From: Candidatus Methanoplasma termitum
GTDB lineage: Archaea > Thermoplasmatota > Thermoplasmata > Methanomassiliicoccales > Methanomethylophilaceae
Direction of reading: 5' to 3'
Assembly (NCBI RefSeq): GCF_000800805.1
Contig: NZ_CP010070.1
Location: 186,001 to 250,000 of the forward strand
Length of the DNA: 64,000 nt
The translations under genes and the position numbers were made by a program. The notes under the pieces were generated by a model that saw nothing but the letters and a program-made list of their open reading frames with translations, did no database searches and was not told the DNA's origin. The stretch's first letter is position 1; every line of letters starts with the position of its first letter. Positions 8,335 to 17,625 of the stretch are shown here, one piece after another.

Positions 8335-8826
8335 ATGGCCGATATCAGAATAAGAAAAAGAAAGAGGATGAGAGAGAAAGAGATCAAGGTTCTTTCATCA
8401 GAATTGGAAGGATTATTGGGAGTTCCGGTGTTCACGGAAAAAGATACAGTCGATATCGCCGAAAGCACCGACTTCGATCTTTTATTCGTAGGAAGCGATA
8501 TTATCGGACTGATCAAGGAAGGAAAGCCGTTCCTGACCGTCCGCGGCATCATCAAATACAAACCCATCAAAAGATATGTGACCGTAGATATGGGCGCCGT
8601 CCCCTTCATTACGAACGGCGCAGACTGTATGGGACCGGGTATCGTCGAAGCGGACAAAACAATAGCCGTCGGCGATTTTGTGTGGATCAGGGACGAAAAG
8701 AATAAAGTTCCGCTGGCAATAGGAATATCCGAAAGAAGCGGAGAAGAGCTCTCCCAAAAAAGATCCGGAAAGGCAATAAAAACCATCCACAACGTCGGAG
8801 ATAAACTTTGGAAGACCGGGGAATAA
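8335..8826 (+). CDS. PUA-domain RNA-binding protein (archaeal Tma20/MCT-1-like)
   Basis: The protein has a basic N-terminus (IRIRKRKRMREK) then a small pre-PUA domain and a C-terminal PUA domain from about residue 75 (VTVDMGAVPFITNGADCMGPGI, AVGDFVWI). Its architecture resembles archaeal relatives of Tma20/MCT-1, which bind tRNA or ribosomes in translation. Length 163 fits. It overlaps the following sepF-like gene and is the first gene of a three-gene operon with sepF and an HD-domain gene. Confidence 0.85.
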   Translation: MADIRIRKRKRMREKEIKVLSSELEGLLGVPVFTEKDTVDIAESTDFDLLFVGSDIIGLIKEGKPFLTVRGIIKYKPIKRYVTVDMGAVPFITNGADCMGPGIVEADKTIAVGDFVWIRDEKNKVPLAIGISERSGEELSQKRSGKAIKTIHNVGDKLWKTGE

Positions 8827-9182
8827 GATTGTTTGGAAGAAAGGAAAAGGCGAAGAAGAAAAGCGAGAAGAAGTTCGTCGATCTCAATGACTATCAGGCG
8901 CCTATGTATGCGCCGTCTGATGCCAGAGTAAAGGTGGTCGAAGTGACATCTTACCGCGATCTGAAACCTTTGACCGACATGGCCTACCGCGGTAACATCC
9001 TGGTCCTTGACTTTTCCAGGTTTGCCGAGGAGGACAGCGTCAAAAGGGAGATCGCAAAGAATCTCATGGAGGTCGCAAAGGATATCAGCGGGGCTTTCCT
9101 TGAAGTTTCGGACAGGCTGATGGTCCTCAGTCCGAGCGGTCTCAATATCGACAGAAGCAAGATCAACTACAGGGAGAAATGA
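8808..9182 (+). CDS. sepF: Archaeal SepF-like cell division protein
   Basis: The core from about residue 35 (DARVKVVEVTSYRDLKPLTDMA split across the strand and helix, then GNILVLDFSRF) is the SepF fold. In archaea SepF anchors FtsZ to the membrane. The N-terminus is short and basic (GRKEKAKKKSEKK) and may contact lipid or form the amphipathic anchor. The ATG at 8808 overlaps the PUA gene by 19 bases; a TTG at 8829, just after the PUA stop, is an alternative start giving LFGRKEKAKK. The stop overlaps the next ATG (ATGA). Confidence 0.82.
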   Translation: MEDRGIRLFGRKEKAKKKSEKKFVDLNDYQAPMYAPSDARVKVVEVTSYRDLKPLTDMAYRGNILVLDFSRFAEEDSVKREIAKNLMEVAKDISGAFLEVSDRLMVLSPSGLNIDRSKINYREK

Positions 9183-10495
9183 ACATGTCCGAAGGATACA
9201 AAGTGATCTATGATCCGGTGCACGGAAGTGTCCTCGTCGATGAGCCGTTCCTTTCGATTCTCGACAGGCACGAGATGCAGCGCCTCAGGGCCGTGAAGCA
9301 GCTGGGTCTCGGATATATGGTGTTCCCCGGAGCCAACCACTCGCGGTTCGAGCATTCGCTCGGAACATATCATCTTGCGGGAAGGATGGCCGATTCGATC
9401 GGACTCTCCGAAGACGATGCATCGGCCGTAAGGATGGCGGGCCTGATGCATGATATTTGCCACACGCCTTTTTCACACACAACCGAAGAGATAGTGGAGA
9501 ATGCCACCGGAATGGACCATATGGAAGCGGCGAAGAAGCTGATCAAGGGGGAGATCAGAACAAATCAGGAAAGGGATGACGATCTATTTGCTGGAATGCC
9601 TCCAATCTCAGAGATGATCGAGGAGCACGGGATATCTTCTGATGAGGTCTGCAGCCTGATAATGCATCCCGAGTCTGTCGACGGTCTCGATGCCTTCAGC
9701 CAAGGGAAGAAGGCCGCACATTTCTCATCAAAGGATTTCATTCACCAGATAATACATGGGCCGATCGACGCCGATCAGATAGATTATCTTGTCAGAGATG
9801 CACACTATACCGGAGTGATCCACGGAAAGGTCGACATTGACAGACTGATAGGTACGATGAGAGTATACAACGACAGGATAGTGATCGAAAAAGGCGGTAC
9901 CGCGGCCGCAGAAGGCCTGATGGTCGCCCGATCGCTGATGTATTCCTCGGTCTACTTCCACCGGGCTGTCAGGATAGTCAAGATGATGCTTATGAAGTCG
10001 ATCGAAGCCTCTTCAATAGATGTAAGCGGCATTTATCTCTGGAACGACGAAGAGTTGATGGGAAATCTTATTCAGGAAGGAGGCACACCGTCCCGAATAG
10101 CCAGATCTGTGCGGAACAGGATCCTCTATAAGAATGTGGCCACCGTTTTCAGCGAGGATGCTTCCGAAGAACTTTTGGAACATCTTTCGGAGTTCACGGG
10201 ATATCGCAAGAGGAAGCAGCTGGAAGCGGACATTGCGGAGCGTGCCGGGATCGACGTATCTGACGTTATCGTGGATATTCCTCCGAGGTCGATATTGCTC
10301 TCGAATCAAAGCATAGGAAAGACCGATGTTTCGATCCTCGATCCGGAGGGGAAGGTCAAAGCGCTGACAAGATTATCTCCGTTAGCAAAATCGTTGCAGT
10401 CAAGGGATACGTTCGGCTGGTCGCTTCTGATCGCTTCTCCCGAAGAACATAAAGATGCTGTTCTTAAAGCCTCAAAGAAGCTACTCAACCTTTGA
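9179..10495 (+). CDS. HD-domain phosphohydrolase (SAMHD1/dGTPase-like)
   Basis: An HD-superfamily hydrolase of 438 residues. The motifs are in order: HSRFEHSLGTYHL near residues 57-69, MHDICHTPFSH near 93-103 (HD metal pair), and DADQIDYLVRDAHYTG near 197-212, the pattern of the dNTP triphosphohydrolase branch. The substrate cannot be read from sequence; dNTPs or other nucleotides are likely. The ATG is coupled to the sepF-like stop. The 3' end overlaps the convergent rtcB by 11 bases. Confidence 0.88.
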   Translation: MNMSEGYKVIYDPVHGSVLVDEPFLSILDRHEMQRLRAVKQLGLGYMVFPGANHSRFEHSLGTYHLAGRMADSIGLSEDDASAVRMAGLMHDICHTPFSHTTEEIVENATGMDHMEAAKKLIKGEIRTNQERDDDLFAGMPPISEMIEEHGISSDEVCSLIMHPESVDGLDAFSQGKKAAHFSSKDFIHQIIHGPIDADQIDYLVRDAHYTGVIHGKVDIDRLIGTMRVYNDRIVIEKGGTAAAEGLMVARSLMYSSVYFHRAVRIVKMMLMKSIEASSIDVSGIYLWNDEELMGNLIQEGGTPSRIARSVRNRILYKNVATVFSEDASEELLEHLSEFTGYRKRKQLEADIAERAGIDVSDVIVDIPPRSILLSNQSIGKTDVSILDPEGKVKALTRLSPLAKSLQSRDTFGWSLLIASPEEHKDAVLKASKKLLNL

Positions 10496-11945
10496 CGACG
10501 CCGATCGGTGTTAATTTTGCCACTTTGTCGGTCAATCCCGCGGCGCAGACCACTTTGATCACTTCGTCAACATCTTTGTATGCGGCCGGAGCTTCTTCCA
10601 GCAGACCTTCGTCGGAGCCGCTTCTGAGATAGATGTTGTTCTTTCTCATCTCGTTCTTTACATCGGATGCCTTGAGTTTGCTTAAAGCGGCATTCCTCGA
10701 CATCTTACGCCCGGCGCCGTGGCAGGTCGAACCGAAGGTCTCCTTCATGGCGCCCTTCTTCCCGACCAGCACATATGTTCCGACCTTCATGTCTCCCGGT
10801 ATGATGACCGGCTGCCCGACGTCCCTGTACATTTGGGCTATCTCGGTGCGTCCGGCGGCGAATGCGCGCGTTGCGCCTTTCCTATGTACCAGCACATTCT
10901 CGGAATGTCCCTCCACATCATGACGCTCTTTCTTTGCGATGTTGTGAGCCACATCGTACACGACATCCATTCCCATATCCTCGGCGCTTCCTTCCAGGAT
11001 GTTCTCGAAAGACTCCCTTACCCAGTGGGTGATCATCTGTCTGTTGGCCCAGGCATAATTGGCGCCGCAGCACATGGCTTTGTAGTAATCGTCGCCAAGC
11101 TTTGAGTCGAGCGGGGCGCATGCCAATTGTCTGTCCGGAAGATCGATGTTATTGTTTTTGATGTACCTTTCCATTTCCTGAAGGTATTCGGTCGCTATCT
11201 GATGGCCGCAGCCTCTGGAACCGCAGTGTACTGTGACCGTAACGGTCCCCTCTTTTAACCCGAACTTCTTTGCGACATCTTTATCGAACACATCATCTAC
11301 CACATCCAGCTCCAGGAAGTGGTTGCCGGATCCGAGAGAGCCGATCTGAGGTATCCCTCTCTTGCGTGCCTTGTCGCTTACCGCGGACGGGTCCGCATCT
11401 TTCATGCGCCCCTTTTCCTCTGTGGCCTCCAGGTCGCGTTCCCACCCATATCCGTTCTCGACGGCCCACTTCGAACCGTTCTTCAGAATGTCGTCCAGCT
11501 CTCTGTTGCCTATTTTTGTCAATCCCTTTGAACCGAGTCCGGAAGGCACATTTTTGTACAATTCGTCAACAAGGACGCCGACCTTCCCGCCCAGATCATC
11601 TACGGTAAGGTCCGTTTTTATCAAACGGACGCCGCAGTTGATGTCGAAACCGATCCCCCCCGGGGAGATGGACCCGCTGTCCGCATTGACGGCCGCAACT
11701 CCTCCGATGGGAAAGCCGTAGCCCCAATGTATGTCAGGCATTGCCATCGAACTCCCCACGATCCCCGGAAGGCTGGCGACGTTCGCCGCCTGCAGCGGAG
11801 CGTTGTCCGATCTGATCTGTCCGATCATGTTCTCGCTGGCATAGATCACGGCGTTGGTCCTCATAAAGGGAAATTCATCCTTTGGTATCTCCCATCTGTT
11901 CTCATCGATCTTCTTCAGTTTTCCGTTCCATGCCATTTGAATCAT
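10485..11945 (-). CDS. rtcB: RNA-splicing ligase RtcB
   Basis: RtcB joins 2',3'-cyclic phosphate and 5'-OH ends in tRNA splicing, using GTP and Mn2+. Metal and active-site motifs are visible: GFDINCGVRL near residue 98, HCGSRGCGHQ near 214-223, and CHGAGRKMSR near 405-414, which contains the histidine guanylylated in known RtcB. Length 486 matches. ATG 11945 sits about 26 bases from a TATA box (TTTAAATTTAAC on this strand, near 11966-11977), so a leaderless start is likely; the ATG at 11936 is the alternative. Confidence 0.96.
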   Translation of the reverse strand: MIQMAWNGKLKKIDENRWEIPKDEFPFMRTNAVIYASENMIGQIRSDNAPLQAANVASLPGIVGSSMAMPDIHWGYGFPIGGVAAVNADSGSISPGGIGFDINCGVRLIKTDLTVDDLGGKVGVLVDELYKNVPSGLGSKGLTKIGNRELDDILKNGSKWAVENGYGWERDLEATEEKGRMKDADPSAVSDKARKRGIPQIGSLGSGNHFLELDVVDDVFDKDVAKKFGLKEGTVTVTVHCGSRGCGHQIATEYLQEMERYIKNNNIDLPDRQLACAPLDSKLGDDYYKAMCCGANYAWANRQMITHWVRESFENILEGSAEDMGMDVVYDVAHNIAKKERHDVEGHSENVLVHRKGATRAFAAGRTEIAQMYRDVGQPVIIPGDMKVGTYVLVGKKGAMKETFGSTCHGAGRKMSRNAALSKLKASDVKNEMRKNNIYLRSGSDEGLLEEAPAAYKDVDEVIKVVCAAGLTDKVAKLTPIGVVKG

Positions 11946-11982
11946 TCCCGTATCGATTTGTAAAAGTTAAATTTAAAGGTGG

Positions 11983-12057
11983 GGCCGGGACCGAGATTTG
12001 AACACGAGTCAAGGGATCCACAGTCCCCTAGGATAACCAAGCTACCCCATCCCGGCC
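11983..12057 (-). tRNA. tRNA-His (GUG)
   Basis: A full cloverleaf folds on this strand: acceptor GCCGGGA paired with TCCCGGC, a D arm with GGTT, an anticodon stem GGGGA/TCCCT around the loop CTGTGGA (anticodon GTG), and a T loop TTCAAAT. A G precedes position 1 and pairs with discriminator C73, the identity mark of tRNA-His. CCA appears to be encoded (down to 11980). One T:T mismatch sits in the T stem. Confidence 0.95.
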
Positions 12058-12150
12058 ATATGAGTGTCTGCTGATTATACCTGCTCTTAATAAAACTTTG
12101 CGTTAAATTATCGAGATAGGGCGGAAAATGCCGCCAACAGAATGATTAGT

Positions 12151-12160
12151 TTTAATATAT
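12151..12160 (+). promoter_or_regulatory. TATA box of the surface-protein gene
   Basis: TTTAATATAT is centred about 26 bases before the GTG at 12182, so transcript and coding sequence would start together (leaderless GTG). Confidence 0.5.
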
Positions 12161-12181
12161 GCCATCTGATTTCTGTATACA

Positions 12182-15100
12182 GTGTTCGCCTCAAGGAATA
12201 AAGCCGTTATCTTTGCGATTTGTTTGGTGATGATAGCATCGCTTTCATTCATTCTGATCGACAACAACGACTCGTCCGCTACCACAGTCGAAGTGAACGA
12301 CTATGTCTCATTAATGGCGGCGGTCAATGACCCAAGCGTCACCGAGTGCGTGGTCACAGCTACCATATACCTGCCCCATACGACGGGGCCCACAGGCATA
12401 ATAACAATTGACGGCAACAATGGAACAAGGGTCGGGCTGTCCATCACAGCTGACTATAACTACGGCTCATTTAGCAGTAGCAGCACAGTATTCATCGTTC
12501 CCGGCAGCAGCAGCGGCAAGTACAATTTTAAGAATCTGTCAATGAACGCAACAGACCTATTCATGGTCGATATCGGAGCGTGCAGCAGCACCGTCACATT
12601 CGACAACATTAAGTTCACAGGTTCATTCTATGAAGCAGTACATTCAGATCCATCTAATAATGCCAATGTTACGGTGAACGATTGTTATTTTAGAAATAAC
12701 GCCGACTCTTTAGGGATAGGCATATCCATGGAGGGCGGAACGCTCACATTGAGCAATTCATTTTTCTCCATGGCGGGCGATAATTGTGTTAATGTTTATA
12801 CGCCTGATCCCGTTTCAATTACGAACTGCTATATGGAAGTATACCCGGATACAATATATGGTTATTCGGGCAGTGCGGTGGTTAACAATGTAGATCTGGG
12901 AGGCAGAGTACAACTGTCGATAGACGGTTGCACATTTGTCGGCACAGACGGTACGGACCGGCCTCTGGTCATGTCCAGCATATTTGGGAGCACCTCGCAA
13001 AGTTCGGTAAAGGTCGTAAATTCCATATTCAAAGCCCCTCCGTCAGCCGTAAGCAGCGCTTCGGGCATCGATATTTGGGGAGAGACTCCTGGAAATATAC
13101 TGATCGACAAATGTCTGTTCTCCGGTCTGCGCCCTTCGGGATCGGTAGTGCAGTTATCTTCGGACACAAGCAAAAACGTCACTTTCATTATATCAAACAC
13201 AACGTTCGAATCTAATTCAACTGTAAGTCCATACTTGTATATGGAGACGCCCGTATTATCTGTGGTCGGTATGGATGGCGTGATAGTCAATTCTTCTTTC
13301 CTTTATAATACAGTGACTTTTTCCGGTCAGGCGACGGGATGTGTATTCTTGGACGGTGTGAACGTTGACCTCTTCAATAATACTTTCCGCAATAATGTTA
13401 CGCACGACGGCACCTCTGCCGACATACCCGCATCCCTGCAGATCGCTTCACTGGGCGAGTCTACAGTATCTTTAGAAAGCAGCGTGAACATGATCAATAA
13501 TTTATTCGCTCTGATCCTTCCCGCAGGGAACGAACCCAGCAGCTATCTGAATCCCACCATAAGCATCCCCGGGGTCGAAATGAATTATAACGGGTCCATA
13601 TTGAGCGGCAGCGTGGGGATAAAAGACTCCGGCAAGAACAACATAGATAAATTCTATGTCGGCACAACGGATCCCATGAAAACATCGGGGCCGTTCGTCA
13701 ACAACATCATAGACGGCGGATATGAGGCCGGATGCGATCTGGGGGCCGTTTGGGCGATCTGGGGGATGTCATACACAGGACCATCTACCTCCGGAACTAT
13801 ACCGACCGAAATGATTGCGCCGTTCGGAGATGCCGACGGGAAGGGCGCAATGTATGCGGGTTCACCCGCTTACGATCAGCGGGGACAGGGAAGAACAGGA
13901 CTTCAGGACATAGGAGCGGTAAGCACGCCTTCTGCCGGATTTGATGCCAACGGAGGGTACTGGAACCCGACATACAGCGGATACAGTTCGCAATATCCGT
14001 ATCAATTCTATGACGCGGTCACAGGCGGTTTTTCATTCATGGGTGCGGCGGCGAACAGCAGCGGTGAGTTCTTACTCCCGGACTTCGCAGAACTGAAAAA
14101 CACGAACAGTGCGGTGAATTTATTGGGGTGGAGCACAGTAGCGGGTGCGACCGTGGCGGATCTCATTCCGTCCCTGACATATACGAATGGCACGCTGCAG
14201 GGAAGTTTTGCACAGGACAAAACATATTATGCTGTGTGGAGTACGGTACAGGTTGTTGTATTCTCTCCCGGGAACGGTTATAGTGATGTGGTGGTGACAG
14301 TAGGCTCAAGCGGAATGGTCGCATCTTCGGAGGTTCCTTCCGGCTATGCTACAGCGAATGGCATGAAATGGGTGGGATGGAGCTACATTAAGATCCTGGA
14401 TAATTCAACGGCACCATGGTACCCAAGTATACCGATCGGGGAAACAACAGGTGTGATAAGCGGAAATTGGGAAGTAATATCTTCTCAGCCAAAGGCATAT
14501 AAGGTCACATTTTCGAACGGAGGGCAATCAAACTCCGTCACCGTTAACTCGGGGGACACCGTAAGCAGGCCGGCTGACCCGATACAAGACGGCTACGAAT
14601 TCAAAGGATGGTTCACCTCGGCGACAGGCGGTTCCCAGTGGGATTTCGGCACGCCCATATATAGCAACATAATTCTTTATGCACAGTGGGAAGAGACACC
14701 TCCTGTGACGTTCAATGTTACATTCGATCCCATGAACGGCAACGGACCGACGGTCACCGAAGCGATGCCCGGCGGAGCGGCATCGATACCCGGGACCCCG
14801 GTGCGGGACGGCTTCACCTTTGACGGATGGTACACATCACCGTCCGGCGGTACGAAATGGGATGCCGGTACACCCATAACAGGAAACGTCACACTGTATG
14901 CTCATTGGGTCGCAGGCGGCATCGACGAAAACAACAAAGGGTCCGATGCAGGGAATATTGTCGACGACACATGGTTCTGGGTAGCGGCGGTCGTCGCCTC
15001 GACAATAGCGACGTTAGGATTGGTTCCCGTTGTCATCATGGGATTCTCATCCCTGTCGGCGATCTCAGGGGACTTCTTCCAGAACTATGGTCAAGGAGAA

Positions 15101-15337
15101 GATGAAGAGAAGAACAGGCGTACTGTTGTTTTCGACCCGAGGAACGGCGGGACAATGTGGTCCACCACCGTTATCAGCGGGCGCAAGGTCAGCAAGCCAT
15201 CAAGCACATGGGTCCATCCAAGAGGGATGAAGTTCTCGCACTGGTCCGAAATCGAAGGAGGTCCGCCCTTCGATTTCAACAAGCCCATCACGAAGACAAC
15301 AAACATTCATGCCGAGTACGTAAAAAAGAACAAGTAA
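12182..15337 (+). CDS. Large adhesin-like surface protein: beta-helix, InlB-type repeats, one membrane anchor
   Basis: A 1051-residue protein. Residues 1-30 are a signal or anchor helix (AVIFAICLVMIASLSFILI). Residues about 35-560 resemble right-handed parallel beta-helix passenger domains (many short N- and T-rich strands). Listeria-Bacteroides (InlB B-type) repeats follow near 587, 693, 775-840 and 846-912, each ending in patterns such as GYEFKGWFTS and LYAQW. A membrane helix lies near 930-955 (FWVAAVVASTIATLGL). Unusually, a further repeat (GMKFSHWSEIEGG, about 981-1047) follows the helix. Such proteins mediate contact with host or bacteria in gut methanogens; the ligand is unknown. The GTG start is supported by the TATA spacing. 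Confidence 0.85.
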   Translation: MFASRNKAVIFAICLVMIASLSFILIDNNDSSATTVEVNDYVSLMAAVNDPSVTECVVTATIYLPHTTGPTGIITIDGNNGTRVGLSITADYNYGSFSSSSTVFIVPGSSSGKYNFKNLSMNATDLFMVDIGACSSTVTFDNIKFTGSFYEAVHSDPSNNANVTVNDCYFRNNADSLGIGISMEGGTLTLSNSFFSMAGDNCVNVYTPDPVSITNCYMEVYPDTIYGYSGSAVVNNVDLGGRVQLSIDGCTFVGTDGTDRPLVMSSIFGSTSQSSVKVVNSIFKAPPSAVSSASGIDIWGETPGNILIDKCLFSGLRPSGSVVQLSSDTSKNVTFIISNTTFESNSTVSPYLYMETPVLSVVGMDGVIVNSSFLYNTVTFSGQATGCVFLDGVNVDLFNNTFRNNVTHDGTSADIPASLQIASLGESTVSLESSVNMINNLFALILPAGNEPSSYLNPTISIPGVEMNYNGSILSGSVGIKDSGKNNIDKFYVGTTDPMKTSGPFVNNIIDGGYEAGCDLGAVWAIWGMSYTGPSTSGTIPTEMIAPFGDADGKGAMYAGSPAYDQRGQGRTGLQDIGAVSTPSAGFDANGGYWNPTYSGYSSQYPYQFYDAVTGGFSFMGAAANSSGEFLLPDFAELKNTNSAVNLLGWSTVAGATVADLIPSLTYTNGTLQGSFAQDKTYYAVWSTVQVVVFSPGNGYSDVVVTVGSSGMVASSEVPSGYATANGMKWVGWSYIKILDNSTAPWYPSIPIGETTGVISGNWEVISSQPKAYKVTFSNGGQSNSVTVNSGDTVSRPADPIQDGYEFKGWFTSATGGSQWDFGTPIYSNIILYAQWEETPPVTFNVTFDPMNGNGPTVTEAMPGGAASIPGTPVRDGFTFDGWYTSPSGGTKWDAGTPITGNVTLYAHWVAGGIDENNKGSDAGNIVDDTWFWVAAVVASTIATLGLVPVVIMGFSSLSAISGDFFQNYGQGEDEEKNRRTVVFDPRNGGTMWSTTVISGRKVSKPSSTWVHPRGMKFSHWSEIEGGPPFDFNKPITKTTNIHAEYVKKNK

Positions 15338-15351
15338 CGCGGCCGATCCCG

Positions 15352-15900
15352 TCAATTATCCGAGAACATCTTTCGTATATGTTCCATCTCTTCTTTTGAG
15401 ATATGGCAGTAACCGTCGGGATTCTTATCTAAATAATCCTGGTGGTAGGGCTCCGCGTCGAAGAAATTCTCCAAAGGACCGATCTCGGTATAGAATTCTT
15501 CATGTTTCTTTCTCTCACTTTCAACGTAGGATGTAACGATCTTCTCCGCCCCATCATCTACCCAATATATCCCCGTCCTGTATTGTATACCTCGGTCGTT
15601 CCCCTGGCGGTTCAACAATGTCGGATCGATCACCAAAAAGAAAACATCCAGGATGCGTTCCAACTTTACTAACGCCGGGTCATAGCAGACCCTTACCGCT
15701 TCGCAATATCCGAACTTGCCTGAGCACACCGTCATGTAATCGGGGATGAAAAGAGGGTATCCGTTCGCATACCCGCATTCGGTATCGATCACACCGGGTA
15801 TCATAGATAGTACTTTTTCCAGGCCCCAAAAGCATCCGCCTGCGAGATATATCGCCGACCCGTCGCAAGGAGCGGTATTTTTTGCGTGAGACACGAGCAC
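15352..15900 (-). CDS. msrA: Peptide-methionine (S)-S-oxide reductase MsrA
   Basis: The catalytic motif GCFWGLEKV lies near residues 22-30, followed by CGYANGYP and the C-terminal EPYHQDYLDKNP substrate loop. The enzyme repairs oxidised methionine using thioredoxin-type reductants. Length 182 is typical. It is a stand-alone gene, convergent with the surface-protein gene. MsrA is widespread in bacteria and patchy in strictly anaerobic archaea, so an old transfer is possible, but nothing in its composition proves it. Confidence 0.96.
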   Translation of the reverse strand: MLVSHAKNTAPCDGSAIYLAGGCFWGLEKVLSMIPGVIDTECGYANGYPLFIPDYMTVCSGKFGYCEAVRVCYDPALVKLERILDVFFLVIDPTLLNRQGNDRGIQYRTGIYWVDDGAEKIVTSYVESERKKHEEFYTEIGPLENFFDAEPYHQDYLDKNPDGYCHISKEEMEHIRKMFSDN

Positions 15901-15976
15901 ATTACCGAACTGCCGCTATAAAAAAAGCGGCTTGGGCTTGTGTATGTTTATATAGATAAAACGCACATTAGAATAT

Positions 15977-16606
15977 GTGGAAATCTACAGAAAGCACCAT
16001 TTGAAGATCATGATGATCGTCCTAGGACTCATTGTATTGCTGACCACGCTGTGGTCAAGCTTGGATTCAGTGGATTTCCAGAACAGATCCCTCCAGAATC
16101 TCGGCGGCATAGCGTTTGGTGTTATGGTGCTGACGTTCGGATTGAAGGTCGATGACACCCACAGATCAAAAGCGGCTCAAGTATCGGGGTTCATCCTCGT
16201 TATCGGTACGGCGTTCGCGACACGTGAGTTCTGCAACCTTGCGGGTCAATGGAGTGCGGAAGGATTGAACTTTACCGCCAACGTTCTTCTTCCCGCGATC
16301 GGTGTGATCATGGGTTTCGTGCTATCCGGTTCTTCGGACTATGTCACCGGAAGGAAAAAGAGCAGGAGCAACAAGATAATATGGATGCTGGTCGTATTCT
16401 CTTTTGCTGCGATATGCGCATTGATGCTGTACCGCACGGTGGACATCATGCAGTACTTTGGCACAACGCTTGCTTTCTATGCAGTATTCATCGAGTACAT
16501 ATGTTACATTATCATCTTCGCATACGGTCTGTATTCCATGTTCTCTGATGAGATCAGATATAACATGACCATCGGGGTCACGCCCCCCGATGATGCCGAG
16601 GCCTAA
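15977..16606 (+). CDS. Membrane protein of unknown function, about six helices
   Basis: About six hydrophobic segments (IMMIVLGLIVLLTTLW, LGGIAFGVMVLTFGL, VSGFILVIGTAFA, NVLLPAIGVIMGFVL, IIWMLVVFSFAAICALML, FAVFIEYICYIIIFAYGLY-like end) are separated by short loops, with a positively charged loop GRKKSRSNK near residue 125. No family motif was recognised. The start is a GTG at 15977; an ATG at 16010 is also possible. It stands alone between msrA (divergent) and argF. Confidence 0.68.
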   Translation: MEIYRKHHLKIMMIVLGLIVLLTTLWSSLDSVDFQNRSLQNLGGIAFGVMVLTFGLKVDDTHRSKAAQVSGFILVIGTAFATREFCNLAGQWSAEGLNFTANVLLPAIGVIMGFVLSGSSDYVTGRKKSRSNKIIWMLVVFSFAAICALMLYRTVDIMQYFGTTLAFYAVFIEYICYIIIFAYGLYSMFSDEIRYNMTIGVTPPDDAEA

Positions 16607-16678
16607 ACTATCCGGTGAAGCCTCAATATATGCGGTTTTTAACATTTTAGGGTACATTTGTCCATTTTTGAGCATAAG

Positions 16679-16688
16679 TGTTAATAAG
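16679..16688 (+). promoter_or_regulatory. TATA box of argF
   Basis: TGTTAATAAG is centred 27 bases before the argF ATG at 16711. This predicts a leaderless transcript and supports that start over the upstream GTG at 16678. Confidence 0.45.
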
Positions 16689-16710
16689 AAGCCAAATCAA
16701 TCCGTGCTCT

Positions 16711-17625
16711 ATGGCAAAAAAGGACCTTATCTCAGTAGTGGATATGAAGGAGGAGTGGCCGGGCCTTATAGATCTGTCCATCAAACTCAAAAAAGAACGC
16801 GGTAAGCATAATGCGCCGCTGAAGGGCAAAACGCTGATAATGATATTCGAGAAACCCAGCACGAGAACGAGGATATCCTTCGATGTTGCCATAACCGAGC
16901 TCGGCGGCCATGCGCTGTACATCGACGCATCAAAACTGCACATGGGGCACGGGGAAACGGTCGAAGATACCGCAAAGGTGATGAGCCGCATGGCGCACGG
17001 GATAATGTACCGCGCCTACGACTACAAAGTGATGGACAAATTTGGCGAGATCGCAACGATACCGGTCATAAGCGGACTCGACAACCTGGAACACCCCTGT
17101 CAGGCATTGGCGGATATGGTCACTATCAGAGAGAAGCTCGGCTCCTTCCGCGGTAAAAAAATGGTCTATCTGGGGGACGGTAACAACGTCTGCAACTCTC
17201 TGCTCTACGCAAGCGCGATAATGGGGTTGGACATGGTGGCATGCTGCCCGGCGACAAGAATGCCCAACGCGGAGATCATGCTGGGGGCGGCCCGCATAGC
17301 CGATGCCAATGGAAGCAAGATCCTGGCCTCGCACGACCCGAAAGAGGCCTGCAAAGATGCGGATGTGCTCTATACAGACACTTGGATCTCAATGGGGGAC
17401 GAAACCCCCGTGGAGAAAGCGGTCAAGATATTCAGCATGTATCAGATCAACAGCGAACTTCTTTCGATCGCGAATCCCGGCTGCATAGTGATGCACTGTC
17501 TGCCGGCGCACAGAGGTTTCGAGATAACGGCAGAGGTCATGGACGGGCCGCAAAGCGTGGTGTTCGATCAGGCGGAGAACCGTCTGCACGCACAGAAAGC
17601 GGTGCTCTATACTCTGCTCAAATGA
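16711..17625 (+). CDS. argF: Ornithine carbamoyltransferase
   Basis: ArgF makes citrulline from ornithine and carbamoyl phosphate. Signature motifs: KPSTRTR near residue 49-55 (carbamoyl phosphate), HPCQALAD near 129-136, DTWISMGDE near 226, and HCLPAHRG near 261-268 (ornithine side). About 304 residues from ATG 16711, the usual length. The last eight bases overlap the convergent DHH gene. Confidence 0.95.
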   Translation: MAKKDLISVVDMKEEWPGLIDLSIKLKKERGKHNAPLKGKTLIMIFEKPSTRTRISFDVAITELGGHALYIDASKLHMGHGETVEDTAKVMSRMAHGIMYRAYDYKVMDKFGEIATIPVISGLDNLEHPCQALADMVTIREKLGSFRGKKMVYLGDGNNVCNSLLYASAIMGLDMVACCPATRMPNAEIMLGAARIADANGSKILASHDPKEACKDADVLYTDTWISMGDETPVEKAVKIFSMYQINSELLSIANPGCIVMHCLPAHRGFEITAEVMDGPQSVVFDQAENRLHAQKAVLYTLLK

